Below the pieces are notes generated by a model. That model was not told the DNA's origin and made no database searches. It saw only the letters and a list, made by a program, of their open reading frames with translations. Of a stretch of DNA of 64,000 nucleotides, positions 43,960-56,093 are shown one piece after another (position 1 is the first letter of the stretch; the number at the start of each line of letters is the position of its first letter). The position numbers were made by a program, and so were the translations under genes. The stretch covers positions 1,370,389 to 1,434,388 of the forward strand of contig CM035309.1 of assembly GCA_002900995.3 (NCBI GenBank). The letters run 5' to 3'. The DNA comes from Ganoderma boninense (lineage: Eukaryota > Basidiomycota > Agaricomycetes > Polyporales > Polyporaceae).

Positions 43960-46440
43960 ATGGCTGGAGGTGCTCCCGTCGCTGCGGCCTCGAACCGCCG
44001 CAAGAACTTGGCTGGCCCGTCTGGTTGGGTATGCCCTCTGTTCTCTCCTTGTCTCCACAAGCTAACGTCCCACTCGATCTCAGGCCGGCCTCCTTGCGAA
44101 TGCCAGAATATTTGCCATCGCAGTCTTCGCATCGCTAGGTGGACTGTAAGTACCCGTCGTGTCTTGTTGGTCGAACCCATTCCCATTTTCACTGCATCAT
44201 TCTCCAGGCTTTATGGTGAGCCCCATCCGTGTTATGGCGTGGCCTCCAGCTGGCTTTGCTGACCGAGCCTCCATCGGGTGCAATGGCTCACAGGGTACAA
44301 CCAGGTGCGTGTTCGTGCGATAGGCGATCCCACGGCCGGAGCGCAGTCCGCTGATATTTCGGGACACTGACGACATTGTACGACATTGCGCAGGGCGTAT
44401 TCTCCGGGGTGCTCAACATGTACTCGTTCGACCAGCGAATGGCGTCTGTCGTGAACGACACTAACAAGAAGGGCTGGTTCGTCGCCATCCTCGAGCTCGG
44501 CGCGTGGTTTGGTGTTCTCTGCACTGGATACCTGGCGGATAAGCTCTCACGAAAGTACACGATCGTCTTCGGTGTGTATGCGTTTACTTATGTCCCCTGC
44601 CTGGTATGGGGCAAACTTTACATGAAGACCGCAATGCTAACCCGTCTTGGTGTCTTTACTCGCACTCCCGTCGGAATAGCCACTATTATCTTCTGCATTG
44701 GCGTCATTGTGCAGACCGCGGCCTTCCACCCCGATTCTATTTTTGCAGGTGAGCACAGACGCTTGGTAGCTTCAAACCCAGGCACCTGACGCATTTTATC
44801 CACAGGGCGTTTCGTGACCGGTCTGGGCGTCGGTTCACTCAGCATGGCGGTTCCACTCTACAAGTGCGTCCGGACTCGTGGAAGGTTCTAGTCCTGTAGC
44901 TTATGGGTTCATCAGCGCGGAACTCGCACCCCCAGAGGTGCGCGGCAGTCTAGTGGCTTTGCAGCAGCTCGCGATTACGTTCGGTATTATGGTGTCCTTC
45001 TGGATCGACTTCGGAACGAACTACATTGGCGGCACTGGAGCGACCCAGAGCGAAGCGGCGTGGCGGATCGCGCTTGCCCTTCAGCTTGTGCCCGCAATCA
45101 TCCTGGGCATTGGTATTTTGTTCATGCCGTTCTCGCCAAGGTATGCTCTACTCTGAATCGCCACGAAGGTGACGCTGACCCGACTCTTGTAATTTTAGGT
45201 GGCTCGTGAACAACGGCCGCGATGGCGAGGCATTGCAGGTGCTCAGCCGAGCCCGCCGCCAGGCTGCCGACTCCGATCTTGTCCAGATCGAATTCCTGGA
45301 GATCAAGGCTCAATATCTCTTCGAAAAGGAGACGGCCGCACTCAAGTACCCCGATCTCCAAGACGGCTCGTTCTCGTCCAACTTCAAGCTCGGTTTATAC
45401 GATTATATTAGTCTTCTCCGCTACAAGCGTACGTACATGACACAGCCTTTGCACGAAGCTCAAGATGATGAATATTCTCTTATGCTATGCAGCGCTCTTC
45501 TACCGCGTAGCTGTCGGAACCTTGACTATGTTCTTCCAGCAGTGGACTGGTGTGAACGCGATCTTGTACTATGCGCCGACCATCTTCCAGGAGCTTGGTC
45601 TCACGGGTAGCACTAACTCGCTGCTCGCCACCGGTGTTGTTGGAATTGCGTTCGTTTTTGCGTGTCTTCGCGCGCATACATCCAGTTCTTACAAAATTCT
45701 AGGATGTTCCTCGCGACCATTCCCGCGGTTATCTGGATCGACCAGGCAGGGCGCAAGCCCGTCCTTATCTCCGGGGCCTTCATCATGGCCGGATCCCACC
45801 TCATCGTTGCCGTCCTTACTGGGCTGTACCACGATTCCTGGGTAACCCATCGCGCGGCCGGTTGGGTGGCGTGCGCGTTCGTGTGGATCTTCGCCATGGC
45901 GTTCGGCTATTCGTGGGGCCCATGCGGCTGGATCCTTGCCGCTGAAATCTGGCCGTTGTCCGTCCGAGGCAAGGGCGTGTCGATCGCCGCATCGTCCAAC
46001 TGGATGAACAACTTCATAGGTAAGCCCGTGCTATGTGTTTCGTCATGGTATGTGGGATCATGACCAACTGGGCTTGCGTACAGTTGGACAGGTTACCCCA
46101 ACGATGATCAGCAAGATCGGGTTTGGGACGTTCGTGTTCTTCGGAGTGAGTAGCCCCTCTCCACATGACCTTACGCGAATCCACTGAATGCTGACCGTTA
46201 CGGCATTCGTAGGCGTTCTCGTTCTTGGGCGGCCTCTTCATCACGTTCTTGGTGCCTGAGACCAAGGGCCTGACGCTCGAGGAGATGGACGAGATCTTCG
46301 GCTCTGCCGGCCTCGCGGCAGGCGAGCGACAGCGCTTGGAGGACATCGAGAAGCGCATCGGGCTCGACGCTTACAACAACGCGGACCCGGACCGTGCGTC
46401 GACGGAGAAGAGGGACTCGGACCTCATCGAGAAGGTCTAA
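43960..46440 (+). CDS. MFS sugar transporter
   Basis: A 12-helix major facilitator permease for monosaccharides or related polyols/acids. The ATG at 43960 opens MAGGAPVAAASNRRKNLAGP. Exons give IFAIAVFASLGGLLYGYNQG and FSGVLNMYSF, then GWFVAILELGAWFGVLCTGY, LADKLSRKYTIVFGV (the D-x5-R-R/K motif), GRFVTGLGVGSLSMAVPLYN, AELAPPEVRGSLVALQQLAI and the motif FSPRWLVNNGRDGEALQVLS. The second half has FFQQWTGVNAILYYAPTIF, IWIDQAGRKPVLISGAF, GYSWGPCGWILAAEIWPLSV and RGKGVSIAASSNWMNNF. The end is VPETKGLTLEEMDEIFG, with the stop at 46438-46440. All classic sugar-porter motifs are present. The substrate cannot be decided by sequence alone. Confidence 0.94.
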
Positions 46441-46903
46441 ACACTTGCCTCGACATGAGCTCCGTGCCGAATACCAGTAATGTTGCTAGTTGTATCCTTA
46501 TCTATGTATTTGTAGCTTGTTTTCGTTATGAAGGTAATGCCACCCAACTTCAGGTTGCCGAACTTCGACGTATGGGGGATTCTTACTATGTTGCGTCCGC
46601 TCGTCCCAGAATCAAGATGAAGCCCATGTAGCCAGTACCCAGGGGATACATAGGACGTCTCATTGCAAGGGAGGGATCTAAGGGCCTTCGATTCTTGAAG
46701 TTGCTGCTAATAAGTTAAGTACGCTGCTCCATGTCCCTGACCCAACACACTGGAGGGGGGGCGTGACGCTGAGTCACGTGAGCGTGATAGGACGCGTCGA
46801 CGCGCAGCGCGGGAATTACTGCTGACCGCGTCTCAGGCGCGCGGTCTGACCGCAACGACCTCAGCTGTGTACATATGCATCGTGCCCCGGCTCCAGACCT
46901 GCG
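46441..46903. other. Intergenic between transporter and helicase
   Basis: 460 bases without a gene. GAGTCACGTGAGCG near 46770 contains a CACGTG E-box; its meaning is unknown. Confidence 0.4.
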
Positions 46904-49900
46904 ATGGCCAACATCAATGAGCTGCTCCAGGATCTGAATCCTGCCCAACTTCAGGGTTCGCTATTCTCACTCTACGCCCAACCACTGCCGTCCACTGAGC
47001 GATACTCGCGGCACAGCTGTCCAGCATCCACCACAGATTCCTCTTCAAATCCTCGCAGGACCCGGGAGCGGGAAGACCAAGGTGCTCACCATGCGCATCG
47101 CTCACCTCATCACCAACTGCTATCTTCCCCCATGGTCCATCTGCGCCGTCACCTTCACGAACAAGGCCGCGAACGAGATGCGCGAACGGCTCGTCAAACT
47201 CATCGGCAAGGAGAACACAGCCCAGATCAAGATGGGCACCTTTCACGCACTCTGTTGCAAATTTCTAAGGAGATACGCCAAGTATGTCGGAATAGAGGGA
47301 AACTTCACGGTGTGCGATGCGGAAGAGAGGTACGTGGTTTCTGGTGGTTATGAGTCAAGTATGCATTCCCCATGAATATATGCGCGCGGCTTTCAGCAAG
47401 AAGATTGTGGCGAAGCTCTTGAAACCGTACCAGGAGCAGATTAAAGACCGCAATCTCACTATGAAGGAAACCACGGTCCTCTCCGTCATCTCAAAGCTCA
47501 AGGCCAAGAGCCTCACTGCCGATGACGCCCGAAAGTTGGTCGAAGAGGCCAACGCGCGTTCCATGGAGGAACGGATGAGGAGAATCATGGAGAACAGAAC
47601 CAAGCGTGACATCTTGGATGGAGATTTTGGAGAAATCATTGCGGCTGTGTACAAAGACTACGAGAAGATACTTCGCGAGACAAACAGCTTGGACTTCGAC
47701 GACCTCTTGGTGTTCGGTGTCAGGATGTTTGCCGGACACAAGAAGGCCTCGGCATGGTGTCAACATGTTCTCGTGGACGAATAGTAAGCATAGCTCGAAC
47801 TTATTATGCTTCGCGGGGTCTGACCACCTCCTACAGCCAAGATACCAACACGACCCAGTATGAACTCATGCGGCATATTGCGCAGACATGCAAATGCGTC
47901 ACCATAGTGGGAGACCCTGATCAATCAAGTGAGAATCCGCCTTGTAACCGGTCCCACGTTCTAACCAACGCGTCTTTGCTTAGTCTATGGATGGCGCTCT
48001 GCAGAGATTACCAACCTGGCTAATATGCAGAGAGGTAGGCAGCCGCATATATCCTCCATCTGATCATTATCTCAAAGACATGTGTTCTGTCGCACAGATT
48101 TTCCGACGACAGAACAGATTTACCTGGAGACGAATTACCGGTCAACCGCCTCAATCCTCGACGCTAGCATGGCTATCATCTCACAAGGTCAGTTCATTGA
48201 CGGGCTTTGCCATACTTCGTAGGACAATACCTCACACGTTTGGCAGACAAGGAGCGAATACAGAAGACTCTGAATACTTCGCACCCGAAGGGCCCCACCC
48301 CAGTGCTGCATGCCTTCCCCATGGAACAGGTAGAGGCGGGGTTCATCGCGGCGGAGATCAAGAGGCTGGTCGCTTTCACCGGAGGCATGTTGACTTGGAG
48401 CGACTTCGTCGTCTTGCTGCGATATAATGCGCACTCCGGGTCATCGAAGCCGCACTTCAGAAAGAGAGCATACCGAACAGGGTCCTTGCGGGGCATAAGT
48501 TCTTCGAGCGTATGGAGGTCGGTATTGGTCCCCCAAAAAACCATGGCGGCTGTTTTGGTAACCTTGATGAAACTTGCATGTCCACAGGTCAAGGACATCC
48601 TTGCTTACCTTCAACTCATCGACAACTCGGCATTCGTACCAGCCTTCACGAGGATCGTCAACGTTCCATCTCGAACGGTTGGAGAAAAGGTGGAGCTGCT
48701 GGCTTATCCGTCGCATGGACATACCCTGACACGACCACCCTAGACCGTCGCAGAGCTCCTCCACCGTGCCGAGCAGCTCAAAGTGCCCCCTCTCACAGTT
48801 GTCGAGCGTATCGTCGACGGCAAGATCCCGGACATCAAGCCGCCTGTGAAGAAGAAGCTCGCGTCGTTCGCTGACACGATCCGCGACCTCCGCCGTTTCG
48901 CGAACGAGGGCATGTCGCCCATGAAGCTCATAACCGCACTCGTCGACCTGATCCAGTACGGGGAGCATCTCAAGAAGACGCAGCAGGACTGGGAGAGCAG
49001 GTGGGAGAACGTGCAGGAGCTGATCAACTTCGCGAGCGAGGTCGAGAACGGGATGCCCGCGAAGGAAGGGAAGAAGATGCTTGATGCCCAGGAGCGCGCG
49101 CACGAGGAGTTATGGGGCGATGGGCTCGGGGAATGGGACGCGGACCAGGTCGAGGACGATGATGGGTGCGTCTCGCCTCTGAATGCGAGTGTCAGGGATT
49201 GTGTTCAAGCTAATGCCGGCGTTGGACAGGAACACGCCGCTGAGGCACTTTTTACAAGCCTCGATGCTGTCGACCGATACTGAGACACTGGAAGACGAGA
49301 AGAGCAAGGATGTGAGTCGTTGGTGTTCAGTTTTCCGATGACCACGCCGCTGACAGTCCAAGCAGAAGGTAACTATCTCGACATGTCATGCGGCAAAGGG
49401 CCTCGAGTGGGCCGTGGTCATGATTCCTGCTGGTACGTCCTCAGAAACAGGGAGGTTAGAGGCCTGATTGAGAAGCTCACGTTCGAGTCTGATGCAGTCG
49501 AACGGGGTGTCTTCCCTTCCGCACGCTCAGAGGATGAAGAGGAAGAACGGTTAGTGCGCCTCGTGCTCATGTTTTCTACGGCACTTCCGGATATTAACTT
49601 AGCATGTTTCCAGGCGATTATTGTACGTCGCGTGCACGCGTGCACAAGGCCTCTTGTACCTTACCCACGCGACGTCGCGGATGGTTGCTGGAGAGCAAAT
49701 GCCGACGGAGCTGTCTCCGTTCATCGCGATGGTTCGGAGCGACGCTAAGGTGCGTGGTCGTGCATTCATGGACGTCTACGTAGGGCCAGACACCGCGTGG
49801 GTTGGTAGACGAGGGGCGTGTTTTCGGACGAGCTCCCAGCTTTGACGCTGCAAGACCGGACGACGATTTGCAAGGTCCTCAACCGTCCCCTTCCGGACGA

Positions 49901-51245
49901 AGCTGAGGTCAAGCGACGTGTGGCCGAATTGTACGTTCACTTCTGTCGAAAATCCGCCCACATACATTGATGAGCACGTCACGTAGCGAACAAACCGGCC
50001 GACATCCTATCTGGGGAATCAATGCGCCGTTCCGGGACTTACCTGGTGTTAGGCAGAATGGATATGCGATGCCAGTGCGATATCCTGGTCAGCCTGCTGT
50101 GCAGGCTGCACAACCTTGGGCTGGCGGCGGTCAGCGGCTAGGGGGCGCTCCTGGAGCTGTGATGAAGCCTGATCCTGACGGGGTACTTGGAGTCATCAAA
50201 CCAGACCCCGATGGATTGCATGGTGGGATAAGATATTTCATCGTCTGTGATCCATGGCTATACTTAATCCTACCTGTTTACAGAACCTGCGATATTCAAG
50301 GCGAGTAGTCTGCTGCGTTTCAACGACACACACCGCAGCCCTGGGGTACAGAACGGACAGCAGCGCAGAGATGCGTCGCCAAATAAGGCAGCCCGTACTG
50401 CCCCATCGACCTCGGGCAGCAGGAGTTCGGGCGCAAGTTCTTCGGCGCCGCTGGCTTCCTCAAGTGGCCGAGTCGTTAATACCGCAAGCTCTCCGGCAGG
50501 TCAATCATCCATTGCCACCATCCGGAACTATTTCGGTCAACAGGATAGCGGGGGTTCTCCGAGTTCGGGGCTCTCCTCAAAGGCGAAAGGAAAGGCCAAA
50601 GCAATTGCGCCGCATCCAGCATCGAAACCTGCTCAAGCCCATACGATGCTAGGCCCTGTTTCCAAAGCACCTGGCCGTCCCCTTGGCTCGCCTGCGAATG
50701 CCGCTAGCGTGAAGAGAGAGCAGTTCGAACCAGCTTTGATCAAGGCGGAGCACACTGAGCCGTCTCTGCGTCGACCCAGACGGGGCTCCTCTCCAGAAGA
50801 GCCGCCTGTAGGGTTGACGCAACGAGTGCCCCCTACACGCGTCAAGAAGGAGAAAGCTGAAGCTCTACAGATCAAGTCTGAGAGAACAGAACCAACGTTG
50901 TCTGGAAGCCGAGCCATTCCCGTCAAGGCGGCGCTTGGCTCTCTCGCACGTCCCCCAGGCTCCTCGACGCATCTTGGTCGGAGTGCAGCTCGCGTGCAGA
51001 CAATCTCCGTCAAGCCTTCGCCCACTCCGTCGCCGTTCTCTTCGGGTCACTCGCTGGGTCCTTTGAGCTCCGCGTCGAGCAGCAGCTCGTCTCCCACAGG
51101 TCCTCCGGAGATAATTGACGTGGACGCGCTGGACGACGATCCTCTAGCCAAGCCGACGGCAGTAAAGCGGCGGCTCGGAATGGGGCGTGCGGCCGGGGGC
51201 TACGCGAACAAGAAGTTCAAGCCACTTACGCACAATGGCCCATGA
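46904..51245 (+). CDS. SRS2: UvrD/Rep-family DNA helicase, Srs2 type
   Basis: A 3'-5' helicase that strips Rad51 from DNA in Srs2-type members. Exon 1 from the ATG at 46904 reads MANINELLQDLNPAQLQ and joins to AVQHPPQIPLQILAGPGSGK with the Walker A motif (AGPGSGKT). Then come AVTFTNKAANEMRERL (motif Ia), MGTFHALCCKFLRRYA, DFDDLLVFG, HVLVDEYQDTN (motif II), TIVGDPDQS with YGW (motif III region) and LETNYRS (motif IV). Later blocks are VTISTCHAAKGLEWAVVMIP (motif V) and LLYVACTRAQGLLYL (motif VI). A long Ser/Pro/Lys-rich C-terminal tail ends with AAGGYANKKFKPL. One base is missing near 48436: NAHS and RVIEAALQKESIPN lie in different frames. The Srs2 name rests on family layout and the long tail; the closely related bacterial-type UvrD/PcrA is the alternative. 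Confidence 0.9.
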
Positions 51246-52081
51246 CGATGCTCCGCAACTGCATCGCGCTGCATTGTTTCCGTACTCAGAGTCTACCTTG
51301 ATATTGCTATATTGCTACCTTCTGATTTGCTGTACTACATGTTTTCCCGCTGTGCAATGACGTCTGCCCCTCGGAGCATCATCGTGTATTCAGATGTACC
51401 GTACCCATCATCATAAGCCTTCGCCCTCGAGCTTGTTTGGACGCGATACACGTGTTGGTTGGACCAACAACTTCCGGAACACGACAGGCCTGCACGAGGG
51501 TGTGACCAATCCGTCCTCGCACGGCCCTGCCTCATGGCTCCGGCGAGGCGTGTGATGGCAAGGCTACGCCCCCTTGTGGCCAGCATCTGACGAGGCTGCG
51601 ATGATTATCTACTGCCCCTTCTCAGGCAAAGGGTCACGACAATTGTTTCAGCACGCCGGGGTTCCAATCTTGGCGATGAGACTCACGTTTTATGCTTCCT
51701 GAAATGGACGTCGAGCAGCTTCCTTCCACCCCTCCAGGCCCTCAGTATCTGCGCGGCGGCAGATGAGCAATCTACGCGCCGCGTTCGAGCAGTGGCTGGA
51801 GGTAGGAGGTAGACTCCGCCGGCCGATCGTTCGCATTTATCCTGTTGGCTCGAGTAGTACGTCTTAGGCGTTGTCCGGCAGGGCGAGGCACAAACACGCT
51901 CCAATCACGTCAGGATATCAGCCAGAATATATTGGCCCCGTCTATGCACGCCCCGAGCCCTGCTGAATAGCGTTTCTTCCCCCTCTGTCCACCCCGTACC
52001 CACTAGTCCTGACCCACTGCTTCCGATACCTCCTCTCCACCCCCAGCAACCCCAGCAAGCGCCCATATCCCAAACCAGAAG
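51246..52081. other. Intergenic
   Basis: 836 bases. No coding exon or RNA gene was recognised. The final 100 bases are C/T-rich, as expected before a basidiomycete start codon. Confidence 0.45.
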
Positions 52082-53159
52082 ATGCCGGTGACCCCGTTCA
52101 AGAAACCCCGCCATTCGCTTGAAGCATTCGACAAGCTCTTCGAGCGTGCGTTTGCGCCGCGCGACACGCCTCCCCTTAACCTGGCCCCGCTTGCGCTGAC
52201 GGACGACCGAGAGGTGCGGCCGCCATCGCCGAAGACGCAGTTCTACTCCCCGGTGGAGACGGAGTTCCCGATCTCGGATGCGCACGACCACTCGCTCGAC
52301 TCGCTGTGGGACGAGGTGCGGCAGGCGAAGGAGGCCGAGCTCGAGTCGTCGCCGTCCAAGGTCAAGTCGCTCGAGGGCGCGACGATGTCGCTCGGCTCGT
52401 CACAGTCCGCGACGGCCCCGGTGGGAAGGCATGGGACGGGATCGGGCGAGCTGCCGCAATCTCCGGGGCGAAGGCGGGTGACGAAGCGGAGGTCGAGGTA
52501 TGTGTTGCGCTTTTGCTCTGCCGTGTGTCCGTCGGAGGCTGGAACGGCCGTTTGCATCGATGCGTCAGTGTGAACTTCCGGGAGTCTTCGGACGGGAGAA
52601 ACGTGAGCCCAGGGCGCAACCCCTTCTCCTTCGTTGTCGTCCGTCGTGTGCTGGGAACGAGGCTGATCGTAGACGCGGACATGCGTCCCCTGCGCAGATC
52701 ATGGTGACGTTCGATATGACTGGGGTGAACAAGCAGGACATGCACGTCAGCTACCGGTCGAACCGCCTGATTGTGAATTGGAAGGTGGAGCGGATGACGG
52801 AGAAGCAGGAAGAGGAAGGCATGGTGCGGGAGAGGGAGGTGAAGAGGTATAGCCATACTATCACATTGCCCGAGGGCACCAAGGTGAGCAAGCAGGGCTG
52901 TTGATTCTTGAGTCTGCTCTGCGCCGTGCTGACCGCAGGATGTGGGCTAGTTTGAAGAGGTTCGCGCATCTCGAGATACCCAAAGGTTGACGTTGACCTT
53001 GCCGAACTGGAAATGTGTCCGCATGGACGAAGATGAGCCAGAGCACCCGCTGCCAGAGAGCCTGAGGTCGATACCAGACATTGATGTATGCGTGCTCTTT
53101 GCTCCGCCTCGAGTGCACAACCAGGCTAACCAAGAGCTAGCGGGCACTTTCTGCAGTGA
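52082..53159 (+). CDS. Hsp20/alpha-crystallin-like protein
   Basis: The ATG at 52082 gives MPVTPFKKPRHSLEAFDKLF and an acidic/Ser-rich N-terminal arm with SDAHDHSLDSLWDEVRQAKE. An intron from GTATGT (52499) to a TAG acceptor near 52674 keeps the frame into RGHASPAQIMVTFDMTG, then VNKQDMHVSYRSNRLIVNWK and YSHTITLPEGTK. The last exon gives FEEVRASRDTQRLTLTLPNW. The D-MTGV-KQD-V pattern and the final beta-strand LTLTLPN fit the alpha-crystallin domain of small heat-shock proteins. A good intron (GTATGC donor, CTAAC branch, CTGCAG acceptor) after SIPDID leads straight to TGA at 53157-53159; read through, the stop would be 53211. The N-terminal arm is longer than in typical Hsp20s. Confidence 0.8.
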
Positions 53160-53900
53160 CAGAATATCACTCATGTCGCTGACAGGGCATGGAGGGGGTA
53201 GGGGATCGTAGGTTATTGGAGACGACACAAGATACCATCGCTCACATGTAATTTATATCCTCATGTCAGACTCATGCAAGGCTCCATCGGTAGACTGGAC
53301 TGTGCTCTCGGTGTCCGCTTCTTGGCATTTCCGCGTATTTGAAGAGACAAAACTGTTGTTGTTTGAGACTCGAGAAAAGCTAGAGAAGGATGGGATTCGG
53401 GACAATGTTCGGCGGAGCGGTTGAGTGGAACGACTCGATGTGGCGATACCGCTCCGGAACGTTCTCGTTCCCTTGCAACCGATCCATATCACGCGCAGTC
53501 GAGCGCTCCACACCATGCTCGAGTCTCCATTCTCGGACCTCTTTCCTCCCCACCACGGTCCACCATCAACCACCAACGCTCCTCATCCTTTCGAGTCTCG
53601 AGCCCATCTCAAAATCTCAACCTTTTTCTCTCACAACACCCGCGTGTTCCCTGGATTCCGACTTGGAGTCCCTGACAGAGCGTCTACGACACAGCGCTCT
53701 CCATCCACTGCGCAGTGCGCCACTCGCACAGTCGAGCTGCCCTCTAGCCGCTCCTGTCCCAAACACCCAAGCCGTGTGCTTGCCGAATCCGTTCGTCTTC
53801 ACGAACGAGTCACTCTAAACCTCTGCGACTGCGAGGTCATATCCGCACTACCACGTCGCGCGCTACGTACACGCTACGGAAGCTGCTACTTGACTTGTGC
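53160..53900. other. Intergenic
   Basis: About 740 bases. Long frames in 53390-53904 translate to Ser/Pro/Arg-rich sequence without domains and are probably not genes. The segment should hold the promoter of the helicase-like fragment gene. Confidence 0.4.
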
Positions 53901-55321
53901 ATGATATTCGTATCGATGTCGATGCCCGCGCCTGCGAAGCCTTCCCCTCTCGGGGTCCGGCCCCAGGGCCGCGTTGCGGACGCTGTACCAGCGTTGTTCG
54001 ACACGACGATGTTGAAGGACGAGATGGACATCCAGGCTGCCATCGGCGCCATCAGTCGCCATCTCGTCGATCCCACGACCCGTCTGGAAGACGCCGTAGT
54101 CGAGCTCCATTCCAACGCTCCCGCGCACGTTCTAGAGCTCGTACTGTGCTCTGCCAGCGACGACGCGTACCGTGTCCTCGTCGCGGCGATACTTGAGGGG
54201 TACCAGCGGGAATCTGGACGGCGTATTGTCCTCCCCGGCTCCAGGAGCTATTGAGTCGCTTCGCGCTCTGCCACTGGTTCTTGCCGGACGTGTGTCCTGC
54301 GACCGCGAATGCATTGGATGCGGCGCCTATATTGCGCTGGAAGGACGCGGAGGCAGGAACCGCCGTCCTAAAGGAGATTTCGAAGCTGTCCTTCGGGAGC
54401 AAAGCGCATGTACACTGCGAACCAAGCGACGATAGGCACCTACCGCTTGGAATGAAGTTTGCTAGGTCGCAGGGCGAGCGCAAGCGCGCGCGGCGCGGGA
54501 AGGACGCACCATCTATTGACCAGGAGGTGTTCACTAGGTACGGTGCGAGAGTTCCCGAGACGCCTGCTGGAATGCGATCGCTGACGAAAACTATTTGCGA
54601 TGCCCAGCGCTGCGCGTTGAGCTATTATCTAGGTGTATTCAGGCGGCCAGAAGTTGTGGCCGCTATGAAGAGTATCTTCCTGGCGCCGCCGAGTGACAAT
54701 TTAGATGAATTGTCGGAAGATGCAAGCACCTGTCCTTTCGAAGACTCGGAAGATGCCAGCGCCTGTTCCTACGAAAGTTCGGAAGAGGACGCTGCAGAGC
54801 CAGCAGTGTTCCAAAATGTGCGCGCGAACAAGGTCGTCCGGCTGTTCGATAGCCTCGATGGTTTCGGAGAGTGGCCACTCAAGTTTACGTCGCGCGCTGC
54901 CCGAGACCTACGCCAGGCGAGGGACAGGAAGATGTTTGGCATCTTCGTCAAGAAACTCCAGGAGCTCTCCCGAGGCCACTTTTCCGAGGACAATCAGAAG
55001 CGATTGACCGGCATCCACGTATACATCCCCGTCTACGAGGCCAAGATGACGGGCGACACGCGTCTAATCTATCAGGTCGATTGCGACGAGGACACCCGCA
55101 ACGGAGTCGAACGCCAGATCCTCACAATCCGCGGCATATACACGCATGCACAGATCGACCGCCGATGGAAGGATTCGATGCGCCATGAGCGCCAGCTTGC
55201 CAACGGCCAGCCCAAGGACGCAGAGTACAAGAAACGATGCATGTACCGCAACCCACCTGCGCACCCAGGCGACAATGTTTACACGCCTGCGACTTGGCGT
55301 CTCCGACGTGCAACCGTGTAA
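53901..55321 (+). pseudogene. N-terminal part of a large fungal UvrD-like helicase, with one frame break
   Basis: The sequence resembles, from knowledge of the family, the N-terminal non-catalytic region of the very large UvrD-like helicase/TPR proteins of Agaricomycetes. It runs MSMPAPAKPSPLG, ALFDTTMLKDEMDIQAAIGA, ISRHLVDPTTRLEDAVVELH, ILRWKDAEAGTAVLKEISKL, YYLGVFRRPEVVAAM, LFDSLDGFGEWPLKF, MFGIFVKKLQELSRGHF, SEDNQKRLTGIHVYIPVYEA, KMTGDTRLIYQVD, RGIYTHAQIDRRW and KKRCMYRNPPAHPGDNVYTP. It then stops at 55319-55321, before any helicase motif (no Walker A here or downstream). The reading frame shifts once at about 54241, where one base in a C run seems missing. It is either a truncated pseudogene or a stand-alone domain with a sequencing error. 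Start ATG 53901 or 53916. Confidence 0.72.
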
Positions 55322-56093
55322 TGCTTTCTACATTCGAGCGGTCCTCGGCCACATCTTCAGCGAGACCTTGCTAGAGGTCTTCACTAATACCCCCCCTCCC
55401 CCGCGTTTCCCCGTCCTTTCTGAGTTCTCTCCTCTTCGTTCTTCTATCTTGTACGTCCTCCTGCCTCTGTGTACTTTTACGAGTTTTCTGCACCGTGACA
55501 CAGTTATCGCATGATTGGCCTCGAAGTTTTGTACGCAGATTTCATAACATCCACACCAAACCGTTCGCCTACGATATTGTTCTCCTCTTTACGATTATCG
55601 AAATCCCTTCATCCCACCCGATAGAGTCGATACTAAATGCTTACCTTGTAGGATACGAACGAAGGTGCACGTATGAGGCACAGCAAATGTACTGAAAACG
55701 CCAGATATCTGTATTTAAACCACACGTCCCATCATTTCGTCCCTGGGTCTTCGCATCCCTACTCCAAGCTGCGGTAAGTAAGTACTCGCTTATGAACAGC
55801 ATTCCTTCATCACTGACTTGAATTATTGACGTAGATGCTGTTGACTGCGCGCTGTCGTGGAGTTGTCGGAGTTGCTGCCACCCAACCGTCGAGCGCTTAT
55901 GATACAGCTTTGTCTATTCCCCGAAGAGGTAGGTGGCCTACCGTAATAGGAAAAGCGGATCTGGCTGTTTCAGATTACGCGACCCGTGCTTGTGGCACAG
56001 CGGACGAGGCACGGACGACCGCGTCCGAGTCTTTCCCCAACTCCATTGTCCACTGCCCTTGGAACCTCTGCCAGCACTTCGAACCTACGCGCG
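55322..56093. other. Intergenic
   Basis: About 770 bases. Possible non-coding 5' exons of the next gene (a GTAAGT donor is visible near 55776) but no supported coding sequence. Confidence 0.4.

Noticed and set aside
53390..53904. Overlapping 140-160 codon frames upstream of the helicase-like fragment
   Set aside because: Ser/Pro/Arg-rich translations in two frames at once, which is typical of C-rich non-coding sequence.
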